From Lachnospiraceae bacterium (GTDB lineage Bacteria > Bacillota > Clostridia > Lachnospirales > Lachnospiraceae): a DNA stretch of 47,407 nucleotides. The stretch's first letter is position 1. Each line of letters opens with the position of its first letter. Below, in pieces: positions 43,448 through 47,407 of the stretch. The translations under genes were made by a program, and so were the position numbers. Where the stretch lies: assembly GCA_024681775.1 (NCBI GenBank), contig JAILAF010000041.1, forward strand, positions 1 to 47,407, in the 5' to 3' direction. The notes beneath the pieces are model-generated. The model did no database searches and was not told where the DNA came from. It saw only the letters and a list, made by a program, of their open reading frames with translations.

Positions 43448-44131
43448 TCAGTCCTCGGGACGGATCAGTCCGTTCTCCAGCATATTCTCATAAGCGTTGA
43501 TGATGTGCTGATGAGCCAGGCGCTCTGCCTCCTCCGCATTGCCGCCCCGGATGGCATCCAGGATGGCCGCATGCTCCTTATTGGACTCGGAACCGCGGTT
43601 GGCACTGGACAGAGTTTGCTTCCGGACGCGCAGCACATACTGGTGAAAATCCTTCAGCTGATGCTCCAGGATCTTGCTGCCGGCTGCTTCATAGAGGATC
43701 TCGTGGAAGCGGTTATCCAGGTCAAAGATCTGTTCCAGGTGGCCCTTCTTTACATGGAATTCTGCGAGATAGACATTCTCCTCCATCTCCTCCAGCTGTT
43801 CCTTCGTGATATTGGTGGTAGCCCAGGCGGCTGCCAGTCCCTCCAGGCGGGCGCGGATCATGTAGATATCCCTGACATCACTGTCGGTAATGCCCACCAC
43901 GTAAGCGCCCTTATTGGGGATGATCTGGATCAGTCCCTCCAGCTCCAGCTGCCGGAACGCCTCGCGCACGGGCGTCCGGCTGACCCCCAGCTCCTCGCCG
44001 ATGGTTACCTCCCGCAGCTCGCTGCCTACGGCATATTTTCCGTTCAGGATATCCTCCCGGAGGCGGTGAAAGACTCTGCCCCGGAGAGAGTATTTGTCGG
44101 TTACTTCCTGCTTTACATCGCCGGTGTTCAT
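43448..44131 (-). CDS. GntR-family regulator, FadR-like (FCD domain)
   Basis: The 227-residue regulator has an N-terminal winged helix with the signature LREVTIGEELGVSRTPVREAFRQLELEGLI in pieces (EELGVSRTPVREAF near residue 50) and a helical FCD ligand domain with conserved Asp and His residues (ARLEGLAA, LDNRFHEILYEAAG). Such proteins bind organic acids or sugar acids and repress nearby genes. The effector and targets are unknown; icd and the upstream sugar genes are candidates. Its ATG overlaps the preceding glycosyltransferase stop (ATGA), so it is translationally coupled to it. Confidence 0.92.
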   Translation of the reverse strand: MNTGDVKQEVTDKYSLRGRVFHRLREDILNGKYAVGSELREVTIGEELGVSRTPVREAFRQLELEGLIQIIPNKGAYVVGITDSDVRDIYMIRARLEGLAAAWATTNITKEQLEEMEENVYLAEFHVKKGHLEQIFDLDNRFHEILYEAAGSKILEHQLKDFHQYVLRVRKQTLSSANRGSESNKEHAAILDAIRGGNAEEAERLAHQHIINAYENMLENGLIRPED

Positions 44132-45081
44132 TTTGACTCCTTTTCTGTCCGGCCATCCTCCGAACCAATGATCTCGTCAATGATGAAGGGAGGTCTCTTG
44201 CGGGACGCATCCAGAGAGCGCCACACGTACTCGCCGATGATGCCCAGCATCACCATGATCAGTCCGAATCCGCACAAAAGCACGCACATCAGGGATGCCC
44301 AGCCTGCGACGGGAGTACCCTTGGTGAACTTCTCCACCACCACGCTGATGAGGAGCACCAGCGCCAGGAGGTTGAATACCACCCCCACTCCCATCATGAT
44401 CCGCAGGGGCGCATAGGAAAAGGCCAGCACGGAATCCATGGCCAGCTTCACCTTCTTGGACAGGGTCCAGCGGGACTTGCCCTTCTCTCTGTCCTGGCGG
44501 ACGAAGTAGATCACGTCCGTGGGGAATCCCAGCCACATGACCTGAAGCGTCAGGGAGGAATTCTTCTCATCCAGGAGCTTTAGCACCTCGATGGCCTTCC
44601 GGTCGATGAGGTAGCAGTCACAGCCCCCTGCGGGCATGTTCTTGTTGACGGTCTTGCGCACGATGGCGTAGTAGCAGTTGGCCAGGAACACCTTGAAGGG
44701 ATTCTCCTTCCGCTCCTTCCGGGCTGCCAGCACCACCTTATTTCCCTTTTTCCAGCTCTCATACATCTCCAGGATGAGTGTGGAATCCTCCTGGAGGTCC
44801 GCCTGCTTCGTCACGGCGCAATCGCCGGTGCAGACATTAAATCCCGCCAGGAGCGCCGCGTGCTCGCCGAAATTTCTGGAGAGCTTCACGCAGACGATGC
44901 GGTCGTCCTGACTTTTCAGCCGGTTCATGATCTCCCAGGAATTGTCCCCGGAGCCGTCGTCAACCATGACGATCTCCACTTCCTCCAGCTGATCCAGGAT
45001 CTTCGCCTTCATATCGGCGTAGAGGTCCTCTAAGGTATCGCTGCTGTAATAGACGGGAATGATGATGGATAGTTTACTCAA
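44128..45081 (-). CDS. Family 2 glycosyltransferase (DPMS/ArnC-like) with two membrane helices
   Basis: The 317-residue protein begins with LSIIIPVYYSSDTLEDLYAD and has the nucleotide and metal motifs VMVDDGSGDNSWEIM and VTKQADLQEDS, where one of the usual Asp residues in DADLQ reads Gln-Ala-Asp. Two hydrophobic segments follow near residues 228-252 and 264-288. It probably loads a sugar on polyprenyl phosphate for envelope glycan modification. The start is a TTG with AAGGAG 7 bases upstream; it overlaps the fdtA-like stop by 8 bases. It is a paralog of the enzyme at 35465-36433, with a different neighbour set. Confidence 0.87.
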   Translation of the reverse strand: MSKLSIIIPVYYSSDTLEDLYADMKAKILDQLEEVEIVMVDDGSGDNSWEIMNRLKSQDDRIVCVKLSRNFGEHAALLAGFNVCTGDCAVTKQADLQEDSTLILEMYESWKKGNKVVLAARKERKENPFKVFLANCYYAIVRKTVNKNMPAGGCDCYLIDRKAIEVLKLLDEKNSSLTLQVMWLGFPTDVIYFVRQDREKGKSRWTLSKKVKLAMDSVLAFSYAPLRIMMGVGVVFNLLALVLLISVVVEKFTKGTPVAGWASLMCVLLCGFGLIMVMLGIIGEYVWRSLDASRKRPPFIIDEIIGSEDGRTEKESK

Positions 45082-45502
45082 GGCCCTGCTCCTTCATGAT
45101 CTGAATGTATTCGTCGTAGTCCCGGATGTACTCCTTCTCGTCGTAGTGCTCACTGGACATCACCAGCAGGATGGAGTCCGGGGAAAAATCGTACATATCC
45201 TTCCACAGCATGGAGGACAGGTACAGTCCCATCATGGGGCGGTCCAGCTCGATGACCTTCGACTCGATGCCGTTGTCCACCTTCACCTTGCTCTTCCCCG
45301 CCACATTGATCATGACAAACTCCGAGCTCCTGTTGGCGTGACGCCCGCGGATCACGGTACTGTCGGAACCATAGATATAGAAAACGCGCTGCACCGTAAA
45401 GGGAATGTCCCGGCCGCTGCCCTCGATGACCACCAGGTTCCCCCGCTCGTCACCGAAATCCTTAAACTGTAATACCTGATACATTTCTTCGAGTCTTTTC
45501 AT
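45074..45502 (-). CDS. WxcM/FdtA-like cupin (sugar 3,4-ketoisomerase family)
   Basis: The 142-residue single-cupin protein matches the FdtA/QdtA group that isomerises dTDP-4-keto-6-deoxyhexoses, with FGDERGNLVVIEG, the conserved IRGRHANRSSEF containing the active-site His, and YLSSMLWKDMYDFSPDSILLV in pieces. Because no other dTDP-sugar synthesis gene is nearby, its substrate is uncertain and it may act on the sugar used by the adjoining glycosyltransferase. The start MKRLEEMYQ is chosen because GGAG stands 6 bases before it; a GTG further upstream lacks a ribosome site. Confidence 0.82.
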   Translation of the reverse strand: MKRLEEMYQVLQFKDFGDERGNLVVIEGSGRDIPFTVQRVFYIYGSDSTVIRGRHANRSSEFVMINVAGKSKVKVDNGIESKVIELDRPMMGLYLSSMLWKDMYDFSPDSILLVMSSEHYDEKEYIRDYDEYIQIMKEQGLE

Positions 45503-45546
45503 CGCTGTCTCCGCATAATAAGCCACATTAATACTTTAACTGAATA

Positions 45547-45576
45547 ATTGTACCGCAAAATGAGCGGAAATGACAG
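45547..45576 (-). promoter_or_regulatory. Probable promoter of the fdtA-GT2-GntR-icd operon
   Basis: On the minus strand CTGTCA (45571-45576) and TACAAT (45547-45552) are separated by 18 bases, about 45 bases before the fdtA-like start. The -10 is good and the -35 is moderate. Confidence 0.5.
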
Positions 45577-45605
45577 CAAAAAAACTCGCATCAGGATTTT
45601 TTTGC
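45576..45605. promoter_or_regulatory. A/T-tract inverted repeat between divergent promoters
   Basis: GCAAAAAAA (45576-45584) and TTTTTTTGC (45597-45605) pair over 9 bp with a 12-base spacer. The right arm overlaps the -35 of the araC-type gene and the left arm abuts the other promoter. The A-tracts should also bend DNA. Confidence 0.5.
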
Positions 45606-45630
45606 ATGGGAAAGCATTCAATGCTATGAT
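45602..45630 (+). promoter_or_regulatory. Promoter for the AraC-type gene, placed at the start codon
   Basis: TTGCAT (45602-45607), 17-base spacer and TATGAT (45625-45630). Only 6 bases follow before the ATG at 45637, predicting a leaderless or near-leaderless mRNA. Confidence 0.6.
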
Positions 45631-45636
45631 GATCCT

Positions 45637-46494
45637 ATGGAAAATGCACTGTTTCACGGAAATATCGTGGATGCCAGCAGAATACTCTACACCCCCTCGG
45701 AATTCGCCAGAGAGTACTTAAACTATCTCCAGGAGACGGGGAATCTCCAGGCCAGGAGCCCCCATGTGAGTGCCAGAAGGAACCTCCGGAGCTTCCTCTT
45801 TTTCTGTGTCAATTCCGGCGAAGGGACCCTCTCCTATCAGGGGCGGGACTATGCCCTGCGGGCCGGGGACTGCGTCTTTATCGACTGCAGGCTCCCCTAT
45901 TCCCACCGCACCTCCGAGAGCCTCTGGAGCCTGACCTGGGTGCATTTTTACGGGAATCCCGCGGTGGGGATCTACTCGAAATACCTGGAACGGGGCGGGC
46001 AGCCCTGCTTCCATCCCGATGACATCACCCCCTTCGTGCGGCGTATGAACCGCCTGCGGCAGGTGGCCCAGACCCAGGATTACATCCGGGACATGCGGGT
46101 GAATGAGGAGCTGACCTGTCTCCTGACCCTTTTGATGGAGCAGAGCTGGCACCCGGAGAGCCGGGAACGCAGCGGAAAAAAATCCTCCCTGTACGCCATT
46201 AAGCTCTACCTAAACGAGCATTACAACGAACGGATCACCCTGGAGGATCTGGCGGGGCAGTTCTATATCAACAAGTACTATCTGACGAGGCTCTTCCGGG
46301 AAGGCTTCGGCTGCAGCGTGGGTACCTATCTCCAGCAGTTGCGGATCACCCGGGCTAAAGAACTCCTGCGATTTTCCGATAAATCAATCGAGGAGATCGG
46401 TTACGAATGCGGGATCGGGGCACCCCATTATTTCTCCAGGCTCTTCCGCAAGATGGAAGGGATCAGTCCCAGTGAATACCGAAAGATGTGGTAA
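45637..46494 (+). CDS. AraC-family transcriptional regulator with cupin domain
   Basis: The 285-residue regulator has an N-terminal sugar-binding-like cupin (about 40-140; YQGRDYALRAGDCVFIDCRLPYSH in pieces, with FIDCRLPYSHRT as core) and two C-terminal helix-turn-helix units: LEDLAGQFYINKYYLTRLFRE and SIEEIGYECGIGAPHYFSRLFRK, ending ISPSEYRK, which is the standard AraC/XylS pattern. It probably senses a carbohydrate. No ribosome site is seen before the ATG, in keeping with a leaderless transcript. It is divergent from the fdtA-like gene and could regulate that operon or the downstream genes. Confidence 0.93.
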   Translation: MENALFHGNIVDASRILYTPSEFAREYLNYLQETGNLQARSPHVSARRNLRSFLFFCVNSGEGTLSYQGRDYALRAGDCVFIDCRLPYSHRTSESLWSLTWVHFYGNPAVGIYSKYLERGGQPCFHPDDITPFVRRMNRLRQVAQTQDYIRDMRVNEELTCLLTLLMEQSWHPESRERSGKKSSLYAIKLYLNEHYNERITLEDLAGQFYINKYYLTRLFREGFGCSVGTYLQQLRITRAKELLRFSDKSIEEIGYECGIGAPHYFSRLFRKMEGISPSEYRKMW

Positions 46495-46495
46495 T

Positions 46496-46531
46496 GTTTG
46501 AAATAAAGCGCTGATGCGCTTGATTTCAAAC
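46496..46531 (+). repeat. Hairpin 1 of a three-hairpin cluster
   Basis: GTTTGAAAT and ATTTCAAAC pair over 9 bp, then AAGCGC and GCGCTT over 6 bp after one A-G mismatch, with a TGAT loop. It begins 1 base after the AraC-type stop. No U-run follows. Confidence 0.75.
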
Positions 46532-46558
46532 GCAGTTTTGCCCAAGGGCAAATACTGC
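46532..46558 (+). repeat. Hairpin 2 of a three-hairpin cluster
   Basis: GCAGT and ACTGC, then TTTGCCC and GGGCAAA, pair with a one-base T bulge and a very small AA loop. It directly abuts hairpin 1. Confidence 0.7.
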
Positions 46559-46570
46559 ACAGGCGGTGCC

Positions 46571-46597
46571 GGAGAAACCGCATTCGCGGATTTCTCC
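46571..46597 (+). repeat. Hairpin 3 of a three-hairpin cluster
   Basis: GGAGAAA and TTTCTCC pair over 7 bp, then CCGC and GCGG over 4 bp after a bulged A, with an ATTC loop. It ends 24 bases before the next start codon. Confidence 0.7.
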
Positions 46598-46621
46598 TCG
46601 TGAGTCAAGATTGGTGCAGAG

Positions 46622-47407
46622 ATGATAAATCCGGTTGACAGACAATCATATATCGATTCGCAGACCCAGCGGCCGGGAACGGCGAAGCCCGTGGGAAAGG
46701 GGGAAGCCTTCAACCTGGACCAGGCCCTGAACTCCTCCGATGACGGCGGTGTCATTTATGAGCCCTCCTCGGAATCCGCGGCGAAAAAAGAAAGCGCCGC
46801 AGGCTCGGGCAGCGGTGCGGGGAAGGACGCCCCCAGGGACAGCTATGCCGCTTTTCTGGCAGAGAAGGAACGGGCGGCGCAGGAAGCCCCCGGGAACGAC
46901 ATCATCACCAGGATCCTGGATGTGATCCGTGATTTTGCGAAGCAGTTCACGGACAGTGCCAAGCGGATCTTCAGTAATTTCTGGGAAAGCAAGCCCCTGA
47001 ACGAAGGTGCGGAGAAGGCGGAAAAGCCGGAGGCCTTCCGGGCCGAAGACGCGGAAAAATACGGCGGGCCCTACGCTTCTGCGGAGGATTTGGGGCTTCC
47101 GGGAGCCGGGGGGCAAAGCGCGGAATCCGCAGACGGCGCAGATCCCTATCCTCTCCCCTGGGAAGTACAGGCGCAGAAGGAAAGCGCCATGGGCACGGAA
47201 GGGGCTGCCGCTGCCGGGACCGACGCTTCCGATGTGGACGCCTCCCGGGACGAAGCCATCAAGGCCGCATTGCAGGCCGGGGACGAAGCAGCCTTCCAGC
47301 GGCTCATCTCCGACTACGGCAGGCGGACCCCTGCCAGGAGCACATCCATCCTCACCAAATACGACGCCAGCGGGCGGATCGTGACTCCCGCACCCTCGGA
47401 CTTAAAC
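46622..47407 (+). CDS. Unrecognised protein, N-terminal part (cut by window end)
   Basis: The frame is open from the ATG at 46622 to the last base, 262 codons without a stop. The protein starts MINPVDRQSYIDSQTQRP and is rich in Ala, Gly, Ser, Glu and Asp, with a predicted amphipathic helix (IITRILDVIRDFAKQFTDSA in part) near residues 95-118 and a more ordered C-terminal part with LQAGDEAAFQRLISDYG and SILTKYDASGRIV. I do not recognise the family. There is no signal peptide and no membrane helix in view. The ribosome site is weak (GCAGAG). It may be read from the AraC-type promoter through the hairpin cluster. Confidence 0.65.
   Translation, partial: MINPVDRQSYIDSQTQRPGTAKPVGKGEAFNLDQALNSSDDGGVIYEPSSESAAKKESAAGSGSGAGKDAPRDSYAAFLAEKERAAQEAPGNDIITRILDVIRDFAKQFTDSAKRIFSNFWESKPLNEGAEKAEKPEAFRAEDAEKYGGPYASAEDLGLPGAGGQSAESADGADPYPLPWEVQAQKESAMGTEGAAAAGTDASDVDASRDEAIKAALQAGDEAAFQRLISDYGRRTPARSTSILTKYDASGRIVTPAPSDLN

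Noticed and set aside
46635-46654. TTGACA followed by TATATC inside the start of the last gene
   Set aside because: The spacing is only 8 bases, so it cannot be a sigma-A promoter.

Overview
The window reads as chromosomal core sequence from a GC-rich anaerobic member of the Clostridia, most likely family Lachnospiraceae. Reasons: an electron-bifurcating NfnAB pair, formate--THF ligase with FolD, the redox repressor Rex, a eukaryote-type isocitrate dehydrogenase, the phoH/pgpH/ybeY order, strong AGGAGG-type ribosome sites and several Clostridia-style conserved hypotheticals. No rRNA, tRNA, CRISPR array, insertion sequence or prophage gene was seen. I recognise 41 genes (two cut by the window edges); 35 lie on the minus strand and 6 on the plus strand. 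No gene-free stretch exceeds 300 bases.

Layout. 1-5.5 kb: a cut membrane protein and a lactonase-fold protein (minus), aroC (plus), a DUF5662 gene coupled to a GlgX-like glycoside hydrolase family 13 protein that appears to lack all its catalytic residues, and a DUF1292 gene divergent from it through interleaved promoters. 5.6-9.5 kb: UvrD-like helicase, gltX and inorganic pyrophosphatase. 9.6-12.4 kb: proline operon proB-fthC-proA with a folate gene inserted. 12.4-21.1 kb: two FAD oxidoreductases, a MurJ/flippase-like protein, ybeY, a shortened PgpH-like protein with a broken HD motif, phoH and pyrimidine-nucleoside phosphorylase. 21.1-27.1 kb: nth, rlmH, a zinc-ribbon membrane protein, nfnB/nfnA, and a zinc-ribbon/TPR/chitobiase-like membrane protein. 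27.1-32.8 kb: folD, fhs, ftsK. 32.9-38.7 kb: a membrane protein with a very long charged helical tail paired with a GtrB-like glycosyltransferase, yebC, a coiled-coil protein and rex. 38.9-42.1 kb: acyltransferase-3 and an ABC-F ATPase (plus) ending in a clear terminator. 42.2-45.5 kb: fdtA-like cupin, glycosyltransferase, GntR regulator and icd (minus). 45.6 kb to the end: AraC regulator, three tandem hairpins, and an unrecognised cut gene (plus).

The genes join into housekeeping themes: one-carbon folate chemistry (fhs, folD, fthC), redox balance (nfnAB, rex, NADP-linked icd), amino-acid synthesis (aroC, proBA), RNA and ribosome maintenance (ybeY, rlmH, phoH, gltX, ABC-F), DNA handling (helicase, nth, ftsK) and envelope glycan building (two GT2 enzymes, fdtA-like, acyltransferase, flippase-like).

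The least ordinary signals are two apparent pseudoenzymes kept as intact genes (GH13-like and PgpH-like), two plus-strand genes whose promoters sit so close to the ATG that their transcripts should be leaderless, the polytopic membrane protein fused to about 450 residues of charged helix, and several near-perfect palindromes or hairpin clusters between genes. I found no clear novel multi-gene defence or mobile system.
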